A stretch of 64,000 bases of DNA from Clostridium hydrogeniformans DSM 21757 (GCF_000686705.1 NZ_JMLJ01000016.1:1-64000), one strand, 5' to 3'. Counted from the stretch's first letter, positions 26,230 through 35,280 are shown. Numbers and translations: made by a program. The notes: generated by a model not told the origin, from the letters alone.

Positions 26230-27036
26230 ATGAATCAATCTGTACCAGTAATATTGCTAGGAATAGCAATTTATTCTTTTATTCTTTTTGTAGCTCATGA
26301 GTTTTTTAGAAGAAATTTAAAGGCTGCAACAGTATTTTTCTTTTTAACTCTATTATCATTTCCTCTATGGTTTGGAAATATAGATGGACTGTTTATGTGG
26401 GGAAAAACTATATTAGTACTAGTTCCCTTATGTTTTGTAAACATTGTTCGCTTAAATAATAGAGTAGGTTATGAGGGTATACCAAGTCTTCAAAAGATAT
26501 GGCCAGTAGCCATTGTATATGTAGCATTAAATGCTAATATAATAGAAGCTTCTATAACAGATTTAAGTGTAGGGAGTTGGTTTAACTTCCTTGCAGGTAT
26601 CATTCTATGCTTAACTATTCCACTTCCAAAGAATGCTTGGAAAATTGATAAAAAAGATAAATATGCTGATATGGTAGCGGAGTTACCACTTATGTGGAGT
26701 TTACTTTATACAACATGGAATGCATGTTTTTTATATGCAGAAAGACCACATATGTTTGCTACTACCTTATGTATACTAATAGCACCTTTAGCTTGTGTTT
26801 TCTTTAATAAGAGACCAGATTTATGGTTTAGTGCTAGATCTTATACTTTAGGTTTTCATTTATTTATAAGAGCTATAGCAGGGGATATATTTACTCCTCT
26901 TATGGATAGTTCAAAATGGTATAATAGTAAAGTTGTTCTTTACTGGGGCATATTAAATCTTATATTACATGTAGCATACACTGCATGGTATTTTACTAAA
27001 GGGAAAAAAGCAACTAAAATTTCCCAAGGGATATAG
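26230..27036 (+). CDS. Polytopic membrane protein of unknown function
   Basis: 268 residues with about eight membrane segments (N-terminal VILLGIAIYSFILFVAHEFF, then repeated aromatic-rich helices; C-terminal ILNLILHVAYTAWYF). The central ELPLMWSLLYTTWNACFLYAERP is distinctive, but I cannot name the family with confidence. GGGGGG lies ahead of the ATG. Single gene between gene-free regions, with its own terminator. Confidence 0.7.
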   Translation: MNQSVPVILLGIAIYSFILFVAHEFFRRNLKAATVFFFLTLLSFPLWFGNIDGLFMWGKTILVLVPLCFVNIVRLNNRVGYEGIPSLQKIWPVAIVYVALNANIIEASITDLSVGSWFNFLAGIILCLTIPLPKNAWKIDKKDKYADMVAELPLMWSLLYTTWNACFLYAERPHMFATTLCILIAPLACVFFNKRPDLWFSARSYTLGFHLFIRAIAGDIFTPLMDSSKWYNSKVVLYWGILNLILHVAYTAWYFTKGKKATKISQGI

Positions 27037-27122
27037 GTAATAAGGTTTATTTTAAGTTAATTGCAATAATAAGCTTTAATATAAATACTTAATGAAGTTT
27101 TCTATTATATTATTATAAAGAA

Positions 27123-27162
27123 AAGGCTACCTTAAGCTGTATTATGCTTTTAAGGTAGCCTT
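27123..27162 (+). terminator. Intrinsic terminator
   Basis: A 13-bp stem AAGGCTACCTTAA against TTAAGGTAGCCTT, followed by a T-rich but interrupted tail. Confidence 0.75.
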
Positions 27163-27280
27163 ATATTTTAAAGTATTTAGAAGAACATAATTATTACTTA
27201 AAATAGGATTAAACTTCATAAAGCCTATACTAATATAATTAATTCTTCTTAATTAGATATTTAAGTTTTCCTTTAAAAGT

Positions 27281-27384
27281 TATAGGGTTTTAATATAAGT
27301 CCTTAATCTATCCATTAAAAATATCATTGACTTGCCTTGCTTTAGCCATATGGATAAAGTAACCTTAAAACTTAAAACCCCATA
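27281..27384 (-). repeat. About 105-bp palindromic intergenic repeat, copy A
   Basis: Ends TATAGGGTTTTAA and TTAAAACCCCATA are inverted. Its reverse complement aligns along the whole length with 29977-30081, sharing for example AATGATATTTTTAATGGATA and TTATATTAAAACC. Confidence 0.75.
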
Positions 27385-27472
27385 AATAGGCCTTTCAAAT
27401 AATTACTTAACTTATTATTCAACAATAGCCTTAATTTATTATTTTTTAAGAAATGTATGAAGTAAATTTTAA

Positions 27473-27562
27473 AGTTAATTTATACACCTTGATGAATCAA
27501 GATAAATCAATAAAACTTTAATGAATAAGTTAAAAATTATTATTAAATCCCTATACAATAGA
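27473..27562 (+). repeat. Diverged copy of the palindromic repeat, copy D
   Basis: Shares GTTAATTTATACA, TTTAATGAATAAGTTAA and TATTAAATCCCTATA with the copy at 29977-30081, but is more diverged and lacks the left end. Confidence 0.5.
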
Positions 27563-27570
27563 GATTAAGA

Positions 27571-28263
27571 TTACATTTCCTTAAGCATAGCTTTTAATAT
27601 GTTAGTAGAGTTTTCAACAGCTATATACTTAAATTTCTCGAAGTCCATGTGAGCTCCAGTATTTGCATTATCAGATATAGAACGTATCACAACAAATGGT
27701 ATATTATTTAAGTAACATACGTGAGCTATACTTCCACCTTCCATTTCACAAGCAAGAGCATTGAACATTTCCTTTAGCCATCTTATTTTTTCTACATCTG
27801 CTACGAATTGATCACCAGTAGCAATTCTTCCTATAAAGCTTTTGTGATTAGTATTTTTCTCACAGGCATTTTTTGCTAAGGAGATTAAGTCTTCAGAACA
27901 TTTAAAATCAAATGTATCAAGTCTTGGTATTTGACCATGCTTATCACCAAAAGCTGTAGCATCCATGTCATGTTGTATTAAATCACTTGCTATAACTAAA
28001 TCCCCAGGAACGATATCTTCTCCAATACCTCCTGCAATACCTACATTAATTACATTAGTTACATTATATTCAGATACAAGTATTTGAGCACATACCGCAG
28101 CATTAACTTTACCTATACCACAAACAACACAAACTACCTTTTTACCATATATCTCTCCAACATTAAATTCCATATTAGCTTTCTTATAAGTTTCTTTATT
28201 ATCCATCTCTTTAAGAAGAAGTTCAAGCTCCTCGCTCATAGCAGATATTATTCCTAAAATCAT
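27571..28263 (-). CDS. mtnN: 5'-methylthioadenosine/S-adenosylhomocysteine nucleosidase
   Basis: 230 residues, standard length. The start MILGIISAMSEELELL carries the active-site Glu; GIAGGIGEDIVPGDLVIA, ATGDQF and CEMEGGSIAHVCY (ribose-binding Met-Glu) and RSISDNA (catalytic Asp) complete the nucleosidase site. It cleaves adenine from MTA and SAH in methyl-group recycling. GGAGGA precedes the ATG on the minus strand. Single gene. Confidence 0.95.
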   Translation of the reverse strand: MILGIISAMSEELELLLKEMDNKETYKKANMEFNVGEIYGKKVVCVVCGIGKVNAAVCAQILVSEYNVTNVINVGIAGGIGEDIVPGDLVIASDLIQHDMDATAFGDKHGQIPRLDTFDFKCSEDLISLAKNACEKNTNHKSFIGRIATGDQFVADVEKIRWLKEMFNALACEMEGGSIAHVCYLNNIPFVVIRSISDNANTGAHMDFEKFKYIAVENSTNILKAMLKEM

Positions 28264-29035
28264 TAATTATTCCTCCATTTATATAATTTAATGCAATAAG
28301 CATTATATTTAGCATATTGTGATACAGATAGAGTTCATAAATATAAAATTAACTTATACATGGTATTTATTCATTGATAAATCAGCTTTTTAAGGAATGT
28401 ATAAGTTGAAAATTGACATAGTAACCCTATATAGATATCCACAGTGAAATCTATATTTATTCAAAAGTTTTCTTCATAACCATTTTAAAAGTTGATAAAG
28501 AAAACTTAAGGAATAATCCAATGTATCATTGTGGATAGCTATATCAATGTTACACTTAACTTAAAATTATTATAATCTATATCTTAGAACAAATATAATC
28601 CATAAATATAAATTATAATACTAAAGTATGAATTTTTTTACAATGATATATTAGAAAAACTTCATAGAAGTTTTTTCTTAAAATAACTTATAGTATATTA
28701 TATCAAAGATATATAACTTCTAAAACAAAATAACTTTAAACTAAATCAGTGTGTTAGCTTATTTATATAATTGAAATTATTAGATTTTTTTATATAGAGT
28801 TTATAAATTAAAATATTTTTAATTTATAGTCCTTAGAAAGATGTATGAAATCCACAATTTCAAGAAATTAAGGTATGGATAAATCAAATCAAAAGATTAA
28901 AATCATACAGTTATAAAATATGGATTAACTACCTATTAAAAGTTAATAATAGATTTAGACAAATTTCTTGAGTAGTATTTAGTAAATGTATTATAATAGC
29001 ACTAAAACATAAAAACTCAAAAGGGGAGAACTTTA
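28264..29035. other. Divergent intergenic region, 770 bp
   Basis: No gene. It contains a repeat (28347-28434) that matches 33319-33402, then a stretch of AT-rich sequence with short hairpins. Unusually long for a divergent promoter region in this window. Confidence 0.6.
28347..28434 (+). repeat. Palindromic repeat of subfamily 2, copy 1
   Basis: Begins AACTTATACATGG and continues TTATTCATTGATAAATC...GGAATGTATAAGTTGAAAATT...CCCTATATAG; AACTTATACAT and ATGTATAAGTT are inverted. It aligns with 33319-33402 along its length. Confidence 0.7.
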
Positions 29036-29791
29036 ATGGAGCAAAATCAGTTTACTAGAACGGCACTTTTAATAGGAGAAGAAGCAGTAGAATATCTAAA
29101 GACAAAAAAAGTAGTGGTTTTTGGTGTTGGAGGAGTAGGAAGTTTTACTGTGGAAGCATTAACAAGAAGTGGTGTAGGAACTATAGTTTTAGTTGATAGC
29201 GACACAGTATGTGTTACAAATATAAATAGGCAGATTCATGCTATTCATAATAGTGTTGATAAGGTTAAGGTTCAGCTTATGAAGGAGAGAGTATTAAGTA
29301 TTAATCCAAATTGTAATGTTATAACTCATGAAACCTTCGTAAATGCTGGTAATATAGAAGACATAATAACAGAAGATGTAGACTATGTAGTTGATGCCAT
29401 AGATACTATATCATCTAAAATAGATTTAGCTATATGGTGTGAGAAGCATAATGTTCCCCTTATAAGTTCAATGGGAACAGGAAATAAGTTAGATCCAACT
29501 CAATTTAAGGTTACTGATGTATATAAAACAAAGGTATGTCCTTTAGCTAAGGTTATGAGATATGAACTTAAAAGAAGAGGAGTAAAGAAATTAAAGGTGG
29601 TTTATTCAGAAGAAATGCCAAGAAAACCATATTCTCCTCAGAATACTTCTAAAAAGGAAGATGCAGATTTAGCAGAACTTAAGCGTACTTCTAAAAGACA
29701 AACTCCAGGAAGCATATCCTTTGTTCCTCCAGTAGCGGGAATGATATTAGCTGCTGAAGTAGTTAGGGATTTAATAAAGGATTATTTATAA
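29036..29791 (+). CDS. tcdA: tRNA threonylcarbamoyladenosine dehydratase (TcdA/CsdL, ThiF family)
   Basis: 251 residues. An E1-like adenylation domain with the nucleotide motif VFGVGGVGSFTVEALTRSG, LVDSDTVCVTNINRQ, VVDAIDTISSKIDL, and the C-terminal segment TPGSISFVPPVAGMILAAEVVRDL. This architecture is that of TcdA, which cyclises t6A37 to ct6A in tRNAs reading ANN codons. GGGGAG precedes the ATG. Single gene with a terminator. Confidence 0.9.
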   Translation: MEQNQFTRTALLIGEEAVEYLKTKKVVVFGVGGVGSFTVEALTRSGVGTIVLVDSDTVCVTNINRQIHAIHNSVDKVKVQLMKERVLSINPNCNVITHETFVNAGNIEDIITEDVDYVVDAIDTISSKIDLAIWCEKHNVPLISSMGTGNKLDPTQFKVTDVYKTKVCPLAKVMRYELKRRGVKKLKVVYSEEMPRKPYSPQNTSKKEDADLAELKRTSKRQTPGSISFVPPVAGMILAAEVVRDLIKDYL

Positions 29792-29870
29792 GATTTAATA
29801 GGTAAAGTATATTATAAGTAAAATTTATGCTTTTAAATAAAATGGTGAAAAGTTAAATTATATAAAATGC

Positions 29871-29918
29871 ACCCTATATAGTAGACATGATAAAAAAGTC
29901 TATTCTATAGGGTTTTTA
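29871..29918 (+). terminator. Intrinsic terminator of tcdA
   Basis: Stem CCCTATATAGTAGAC against GTCTATTCTATAGGG with T5 tail. Confidence 0.85.
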
Positions 29919-29976
29919 TATTGAACTTTAATTCAGTTATATAGTTAAAAATTAATGTGATTTTTAATATTAAAAC

Positions 29977-30081
29977 CATAGGATTTTAAGTTTTAATATT
30001 AATTTATACATCTGACTAAATCAATACAAGTTAATGATATTTTTAATGGATAAGTTAAGGGCTTATATTAAAACCTTATAG
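29977..30081 (+). repeat. About 105-bp palindromic intergenic repeat, copy B
   Basis: CATAGGATTTTAAGTTTTAA at the left and TTATATTAAAACCTTATAG at the right are approximately inverted. It aligns end to end with the reverse complements of 27281-27384 and 33399-33502. Confidence 0.75.
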
Positions 30082-30207
30082 ATGAGATAAGTATAGATAT
30101 AGTTAAAGTGTCAAAGGTTACATAACAAAATTTAAGTGACACAGCAAAGAGTACAGGAGCTAATTGAAAAATTAATAAAGAATCAAATGAACTTATATTT
30201 ATTAGTT

Positions 30208-30312
30208 ATATATAAGTTCTAATATTAAAACTGCATTAGCTTCAGTTGAAACTTATTGAGTTATCAATAAGTGAAATGTAAAGTTCTTAATTCAATATAT
30301 ATAGATTACGAA
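30208..30312 (+). repeat. Third intergenic repeat family, copy 1
   Basis: ATATAAGTTCTAATATTA and TTCAGTTGAAACTTATTGAG...ATCAATAAGTGAAATGTAAAG match, in order and spacing, the stretch at 51863-51967 twenty kilobases away. Identity is roughly 75 percent by eye. Confidence 0.6.
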
Positions 30313-30356
30313 ACAAAAGAACTCAGGGAACTTGTCCCTTTGAGTTCTTTTGTTTT
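30311..30356 (-). terminator. Intrinsic terminator between convergent genes
   Basis: Stem AACAAAAGAACTCA...GGGA against TCCC...TGAGTTCTTTTGTT, T-rich on both sides; it likely serves the minus-strand gene ending at 30466. Confidence 0.8.
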
Positions 30357-30465
30357 AAATTACTTATAACTATTATTGAAATAAGTAAATAGTAGTGGGT
30401 TCATAAAATTACATGAGTTAATTTTTAAAATGAACATTTAGAGTAATCATTAATAAAGCAAAGAT

Positions 30466-30885
30466 TTATGAACTTATATGAGCTAATTCTTCTATTACTA
30501 TATGAATATCTTCATGAACTTTAGTTATTTTATCAATACATTTATTTTTAGGTAAATTATAAGAACTGTGAAGTAATGTCTTAAGTTCTTCAGCACCTAA
30601 TAAATATCTAAAATCTTGTTTATCATTATAAGCATGTCTTATGTTTCTTATAGCATTGGTTTCAATTATAGTACAGTTTGCACTATCTTCCTTATTATTT
30701 ATAGCGTTTAAAAAGTTTTTAATATCATTATAACCTTCACAAAGCTTTGGGTTTATATATGCTGTAACTGTAAAAGGATCATCTTTAGCATTTGTATCTG
30801 TTTTATATATAAAATTAAATTTTACCAGTTCTTTTTCTAGTCTTTCTTTTAAGTCTTTACTACTTATTATTCTTCTATTTTCCAT
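30466..30885 (-). CDS. Hypothetical protein
   Basis: 139 residues, soluble, Lys/Asn/Glu-rich, without signal or membrane segment. No family recognised. GAGGAG lies about 12 bases upstream of the ATG on the minus strand and a good terminator follows, so it is probably a real gene. Codon use matches the neighbours. Confidence 0.65.
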   Translation of the reverse strand: MENRRIISSKDLKERLEKELVKFNFIYKTDTNAKDDPFTVTAYINPKLCEGYNDIKNFLNAINNKEDSANCTIIETNAIRNIRHAYNDKQDFRYLLGAEELKTLLHSSYNLPKNKCIDKITKVHEDIHIVIEELAHISS

Positions 30886-31406
30886 GTTACTTCAGCTCCT
30901 CTCTAACTTTCTAATACTATTATTTGAATTTATGAAGTTATAAATACTAGAGGAATTTTTGAAAAAGCCTATGTATATAGAAAGAATTGAAATTTTAAAT
31001 ATTTAAAAAGATTTTTATTATATAAGGAAATATTAAAGATTAACTCATAGTTTTACTAGGAATATTTATATCTTTAAAGTCAAATAATTTTTATAAGAGA
31101 AATAAGCTTATATAAAAGATTTTGTGGTAAAATATAGAATAATAGTTATTTGATAAAAATGAAGTTTCATAATAAAATTTTGTTGGATAATTTTAATAAT
31201 CATATATAATAAATAGAAAAGTTTAAAATATATATTCAATAAAAATTGTGTATTTAAATCGTAATGACAATCATTAGAATTTATTTTTATTTTAAGCTTA
31301 TAATTGTAGTTTTTAATTAGAACTTTATATATGATAAACTTCTATATAGATTTTTATTAAATAGTATAACTAGATTATAAGTAGAGTATAAGAGGAGGAA
31401 TATAAT
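30886..31406. other. Intergenic region, 520 bp, with Fur-box-like site
   Basis: Very AT-rich, no gene. The only distinct element is a palindromic Fur-box-like sequence at 31262-31276. Confidence 0.6.
31262..31276 (+). promoter_or_regulatory. Fur-box-like operator
   Basis: TAATGACAATCATTA matches the centre of the Fur consensus (TAATGATAATCATTA) at 14 of 15 positions and is a near-perfect palindrome. It lies 130 bases upstream of the Spx/ArsC-like gene, suggesting iron- or peroxide-linked control by a Fur-family repressor. Confidence 0.55.
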
Positions 31407-31763
31407 ATGAAATACTTATTTTTGCAATATCCTAAATGTAGTACTTGTGTAAAGGCTAGAAAGTGGCTTGAAGAGAATAATGTGGAATTTGATAATAGAC
31501 ATATGGTTGAAGAGAATCCATCCTACGAGGAGTTAAAACTTTGGATAGAGAGAAGCAATCTTCCAGTTAAAAAGTTTTTTAATACAAGTGGAAAACTATA
31601 TAAGGAAATGAATTTAAAAGATAAGGTTAAAACAGAAAGTGATGAAGACCTAATAAAAATATTAGCTACTAATGGAATGTTAGTTAAGAGACCTTTAATT
31701 ATAGGAGAAGATAAAGTATTAGTAGGATTTAAAGAGGACACTTATAAAGAGGAACTTTTATAA
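31407..31763 (+). CDS. Spx/ArsC-family thioredoxin-fold protein
   Basis: 118 residues. The N-terminus has CSTC (a redox CxxC) in a thioredoxin-like fold, followed by [16 protein letters not shown]; the C-terminus has [19 protein letters not shown], the conserved cis-Pro RP segment of ArsC/Spx. It is either an arsenate-reductase-like oxidoreductase or an Spx-type regulator; the family is mixed. GAGGAGG precedes the ATG. The glycosylase gene starts 2 bases after the stop, so these are cotranscribed. Confidence 0.87.
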   Translation: MKYLFLQYPKCSTCVKARKWLEENNVEFDNRHMVEENPSYEELKLWIERSNLPVKKFFNTSGKLYKEMNLKDKVKTESDEDLIKILATNGMLVKRPLIIGEDKVLVGFKEDTYKEELL

Positions 31764-31765
31764 TC

Positions 31766-32383
31766 ATGGATAAAGAAATCTTAGGTAAGGATTTTTTTAG
31801 AAGAGATGCTAGAATAGTAGCTAAGGATTTATTAGGTAAAGTTTTAGTAAGAAATTATAATGGAAATATTTTAAAAGGAAAAATAGTTGAAACAGAAGCC
31901 TATATAGGAAGAATAGACAAGGCTTCCCACGCTTATGGGGGAAGAAAAACAAATAGAACTATTACCTTGTATTCAGAGGCTGGAACTTCATATGTATATT
32001 CTATTTATGGAATGTATTATTGTTTTAATACCATAACTGGAGAGGAAGGCGAAGCAGAAGGAGTTCTTATAAGAGCTCTAGAGCCTTTAGAAGGCTTAGA
32101 CACTATAAGTATAAATAGGTTTAAACGTCCTTTTAAAGAACTTAGTAAAAAGCAAGTTCTTAATCTTACATCAGGACCAGGTAAATTATGCATAGCCTTT
32201 AACATAGATAAAGACATAAATAAGGCATCATTATTTACTGAAGATATACATATATGTAATGGTGATAATAAGGAGTTTGAAGTAGTAGAAAGTAAGAGAA
32301 TAGGGATAGATTATGCAGAAGAAGCAAAGGATTTCTTATGGAGATATTATATAAAAGGAAATGATTTTGTTTCTAAAAAATAA
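31766..32383 (+). CDS. 3-methyladenine DNA glycosylase (AAG/MPG family)
   Basis: 205 residues, standard for bacterial AAG-type glycosylases. Key motifs are [11 protein letters not shown] with the catalytic Glu, [22 protein letters not shown] (intercalating Tyr region) and [12 protein letters not shown]. It excises alkylated purines to start base-excision repair. It follows the Spx/ArsC-like gene by 2 bases, so repair and redox stress functions may be induced together. A terminator follows at 32496. Confidence 0.93.
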   Translation: MDKEILGKDFFRRDARIVAKDLLGKVLVRNYNGNILKGKIVETEAYIGRIDKASHAYGGRKTNRTITLYSEAGTSYVYSIYGMYYCFNTITGEEGEAEGVLIRALEPLEGLDTISINRFKRPFKELSKKQVLNLTSGPGKLCIAFNIDKDINKASLFTEDIHICNGDNKEFEVVESKRIGIDYAEEAKDFLWRYYIKGNDFVSKK

Positions 32384-32440
32384 CTTAACCTATTATGCTA
32401 GTTAAGTCTTAAGGTAGTGAAGAGTTATGATTATAAAGCG

Positions 32441-32472
32441 CTATAGGGTTTTAAGTTTTAAACTTAATTTAT
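32441..32472 (+). repeat. Partial copy (left end) of the palindromic repeat, copy G
   Basis: CTATAGGGTTTTAAGTTTTAA followed by CTTAATTTATA matches the left third of the copy at 29977-30081. The rest is absent or replaced by the terminator. Confidence 0.55.
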
Positions 32473-32495
32473 AAAGAGAGTAATTACTTTAAATA

Positions 32496-32546
32496 AAAAG
32501 GATTTAATACTAATTTAATTTTAGATTAGTATTAAATCCTTTTATT
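32496..32546 (+). terminator. Intrinsic terminator
   Basis: A 19-bp perfect stem, AAAAGGATTTAATACTAAT and its complement, with a 10-base loop and T-rich tail. Confidence 0.88.
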
Positions 32547-32678
32547 TTATCAATAACACTGTTAAAATCCATAGTAAAAATAAATTATAATTACTACAAT
32601 AAATAAAAATTTAATAATGAGAAAATCATTAGATTACCTTAAGAATAAGGCGAATTAATTTAAAGAATTGAGAATTAA

Positions 32679-33134
32679 TTATATTTCTAATATATCTTTT
32701 TCTTCTTTTAATGATGTGGTATTCAAAAATATAAGTTTTCGTTTTTCATTGGTGAATAAAATATCTATAGTATTATCATGTATATCAATTGAATCGATAG
32801 ATTCAAAATTCCAGAACCTATAACCATAGGTGATTCCAGATTTAGTAAAAACAATTTTATTTGGTATATATAAAAGAAAGGCAATAATCATAGTTATAAA
32901 AAGTAGTCTATCTAAGATATCAGTCAATAAAAAGTCTAAGGTAAGTAAAATATTATATAGATCAATAAAGGAAGTAATTAGAAGTAAAAAGCTTATAAAT
33001 TTTATAATTACGTGAAATTTAACTTTTACTTTAAAGGATTGAATAATATTATAATTATTATTTTCATAGTACTCTTTAATAAAAAATATAAGTAAACTGA
33101 TAGATAAAAAGTCTAAGGTTAAGTGTAGATTCAT
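32679..33134 (-). CDS. Small membrane protein, unknown
   Basis: 151 residues with three likely membrane segments (N-terminal LDFLSISLLIFFIKEYY, about 45-60, about 75-95) and a C-terminal cytoplasmic beta-rich part (KIVFTKSGITYGYRFWNFESIDSIDI) that resembles PH-like membrane-sensor domains. No family named. AAAAGGAGG precedes the ATG on the minus strand. Confidence 0.6.
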   Translation of the reverse strand: MNLHLTLDFLSISLLIFFIKEYYENNNYNIIQSFKVKVKFHVIIKFISFLLLITSFIDLYNILLTLDFLLTDILDRLLFITMIIAFLLYIPNKIVFTKSGITYGYRFWNFESIDSIDIHDNTIDILFTNEKRKLIFLNTTSLKEEKDILEI

Positions 33135-33294
33135 TAAACCCCTCCTTTTAAATTCACATATTATTACAATTATATCACTTATACATTATATGTAAATGAT
33201 TTTGGGTTAGAAGTAGTAAGAAATTAAGAAAGAGTTTAATGGATAAATATTTTATTATGGTAGAAAATAAAATGTATTATTTATCTTAAAATTG

Positions 33295-33402
33295 CTATAG
33301 GGTTGCATACTCAAAAGGTAGTTTATACGTGTAAATTATTCGTTGATAAGTCTCAAGGTTTATGAATGTATAAGTTAAGAAATTACCGCAGAACTCTATA
33401 TA
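33295..33402 (+). repeat. Palindromic repeat of subfamily 2, copy 2
   Basis: Starts CTATAGGGTT and ends AACTCTATATAG, so the two ends are inverted. The part 33319-33402 aligns with 28347-28434 (TTGATAA, GAATGTATAAGTT, CTATATAG in order). Confidence 0.65.
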
Positions 33403-33502
33403 GGGTTTTAACATAAGTTCTTAATTTACTCATTAAAAATATCTTTGATGTATCTTCTTTTAAACATATTCATAAATTAAATTTAAAACTTAGAATCCTA
33501 TA
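33399..33502 (-). repeat. About 105-bp palindromic intergenic repeat, copy C
   Basis: Begins TATAGGGTTTTAACATAAG, contains TCATTAAAAATATCTTTGATG, and ends AGAATCCTATA. It matches copy A in the same orientation and copy B in reverse. It joins the preceding repeat directly. Confidence 0.75.
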
Positions 33503-33549
33503 AATTTAAGTAAGATAAAATCATTTTATAAAAGGGTGGTGATGAGGAT

Positions 33550-34203
33550 ATGTTTCTAATAACTATACCGAATTATTTAGTTACACCTCTTATATCTGCA
33601 TCGGCTATACTTTTAGGGTCTTTAGTTGGAGCATATTTTAGCTGGGTTATTTCCAATAAGACAACAGTAAAAAGTATAAAAGAACAATATAGAATTATGG
33701 AGATAAATAGGAAGTATGAGGAGGAGCATAAATGTAAAAAGATTTGTGTTTATGCAAATATAATAAGGCTTGATGTATGTACTTCTATATTTCAAAGTAT
33801 TAGGGGAATAAAGGGTATTAATAACAATGAAGAGGGAAGTTTTTATCCAATCCCTATAAATAAGAGTTATTCTAATTTAGTTGCAGCTTTATCAGATAAG
33901 TATACATTAAAAGAACTTAGCTACTTATATCAGTTGTATGGAATAATTGAAAAACTTAATTATGATATATTAAATCAAGGGTTAATCGAGAAAAGTTATA
34001 GAGAAGTTATACTTAAGGATTATGAGGGGCTATTAAAAAAGATATACGGTATTAACTATAAAGAAATTTTAAGAGTTGATCATGATAAAATAAGTTATAA
34101 AGAACTTTATGAGAATAATATAATAAAAGAAGGATATAGAGAAGTATTAAGAAAGCTAGATTATATATGTATTTTAGAACAAGAAAAAATAGGCCATAAA
34201 TAG
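33550..34203 (+). CDS. Hypothetical protein with one N-terminal membrane anchor
   Basis: 217 residues. One membrane segment near the N-terminus (LISASAILLGSLVGAYFSWVI) is followed by a helical, charged cytoplasmic domain. No family recognised. The start is preceded by GGGTGGTGATGAGG. It is followed 217 bases later by a GNAT gene in the same direction without a clear terminator between. Confidence 0.6.
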   Translation: MFLITIPNYLVTPLISASAILLGSLVGAYFSWVISNKTTVKSIKEQYRIMEINRKYEEEHKCKKICVYANIIRLDVCTSIFQSIRGIKGINNNEEGSFYPIPINKSYSNLVAALSDKYTLKELSYLYQLYGIIEKLNYDILNQGLIEKSYREVILKDYEGLLKKIYGINYKEILRVDHDKISYKELYENNIIKEGYREVLRKLDYICILEQEKIGHK

Positions 34204-34420
34204 AGGGGATTACACAATAGATAGAAACTTTAAAGAGCTTAAAAACATAAATGAAAAACATAATAAGTTTATTTATAAAACTTTTCTTTATTGTAGATTG
34301 TAAATATAGGGTTAATAATATCTCCCTAAAAAATAAAATTAAAATAGCGAAAAATACCATATATACCTTATAATTATTTATATATCTTAACAAAGTCATT
34401 TAAACAACAGGGGGTTCTAT

Positions 34421-34966
34421 ATGAAAGAGAAGTTTGTACTTAAAGGGGATAATATTATTCTTAGAAGTCTAGAAATTACGGATATAGATAATTATATACA
34501 TTGGTATACTGTTGATAGAGAGTGGGAGGAATGGGATGCTCCCTGGGAAAGATTTAATTTTGATGAAGAGAGTATTAAATTATTTATCCTAAGTAAAATA
34601 ATAGAAGATAGAAAAAGTAAGGTTAAAAAGTTTTTGCAAGTTTGCACTAAAGATGGAACACATATAGGATGGGTTAATGCTTACTTTTTAAAGGAAAGTT
34701 CTAATAAGTTAGCAGTTGGAATAACTCTGCCACCCACTGATTTTAGGGGTAAAGGTTATGGAAGAGAAGGATTAATTTTATTTATGAATTATCTAAAGGA
34801 AAACTTTAATCCTATATACATGGAGACATGGACAGGAAATATTCCTATGATGAGGGTAGGAGAAAATATAGGATTTAAGGAAGTACATAGAGAAGAAAAC
34901 TTTTGGAGTAAAGATAGTATAAGCTATGACAGAGTAACATATAAGATATGCGTAGGAAGTAACTAA
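34421..34966 (+). CDS. GNAT family N-acetyltransferase (RimJ/RimL-like)
   Basis: 181 residues. GNAT features are the opening LKGDNIILRSLEITDIDNYIHWY, strand 4 LAVGITLPPTDFRGKGYGREGL with the acetyl-CoA pyrophosphate-binding loop R-G-K-G-Y-G, and the late VGENIGFKEVHREENFW. It acetylates an amine, such as a protein N-terminus or small molecule; target unknown. GGGGG precedes the ATG and a terminator follows. Confidence 0.88.
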   Translation: MKEKFVLKGDNIILRSLEITDIDNYIHWYTVDREWEEWDAPWERFNFDEESIKLFILSKIIEDRKSKVKKFLQVCTKDGTHIGWVNAYFLKESSNKLAVGITLPPTDFRGKGYGREGLILFMNYLKENFNPIYMETWTGNIPMMRVGENIGFKEVHREENFWSKDSISYDRVTYKICVGSN

Positions 34967-35280
34967 ATGCTTTATTCAGTATAACCTTAAAGATAAACAT
35001 AGAAATTATAAAGTTAAATAATTAATTCAACTACAATTTAGATAAGATAAAGATTTTATCAAAGTTGTAGTTTTATTTTATATAGAATATTAGATACAAC
35101 TTATACAAAAAGAATTTACCAATACAATCTATAGATAAAACCAATAGATAACTTGGGTGCTATTAGTTTTAATTAAGTAATATTATTTAAAACTTTATAT
35201 TAAGTCTTATATAAAGTAAAAAAAATCTAGTATAATAATTATAAGAAAATTACGAAGATTTAGAAATAAGGAGATGTATT
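34967..35280. other. Intergenic region, 310 bp, with terminator
   Basis: An intrinsic terminator lies at 35029-35077 (AACTACAATTT against AAAGTTGTAGTT with a T-rich tail). The rest is AT-rich promoter-type sequence; nothing else seen. Confidence 0.65.

Larger units (their letters stand above)
27037..27570. other. Intergenic region with terminator and palindromic repeats
   Basis: Holds a terminator (27123-27162) and two copies of the 105-bp palindromic repeat described separately (27281-27384, and a more diverged one at 27473-27562). No gene. Confidence 0.7.
29792..30465. other. Intergenic region between convergent genes, 670 bp
   Basis: Contains two terminators (29871-29918, 30311-30356) and two unrelated repeat elements (29977-30081 and 30208-30312). 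No gene. Confidence 0.7.
33135..33549. other. Divergent intergenic region filled by two adjacent repeats
   Basis: Most of the gap is occupied by repeat elements at 33295-33402 and 33399-33502, which abut. No gene. Confidence 0.65.

Noticed and set aside
28430-28540. ATATCCACA and TGTGGATAG as further DnaA boxes
   Set aside because: Each has one mismatch, they are far apart and in opposite orientation; not convincing as a cluster.
34052-34399. 115-codon minus-strand hydrophobic frame
   Set aside because: Overlaps the end of a better-supported plus-strand gene, lacks a ribosome site and looks like AT-rich noise.
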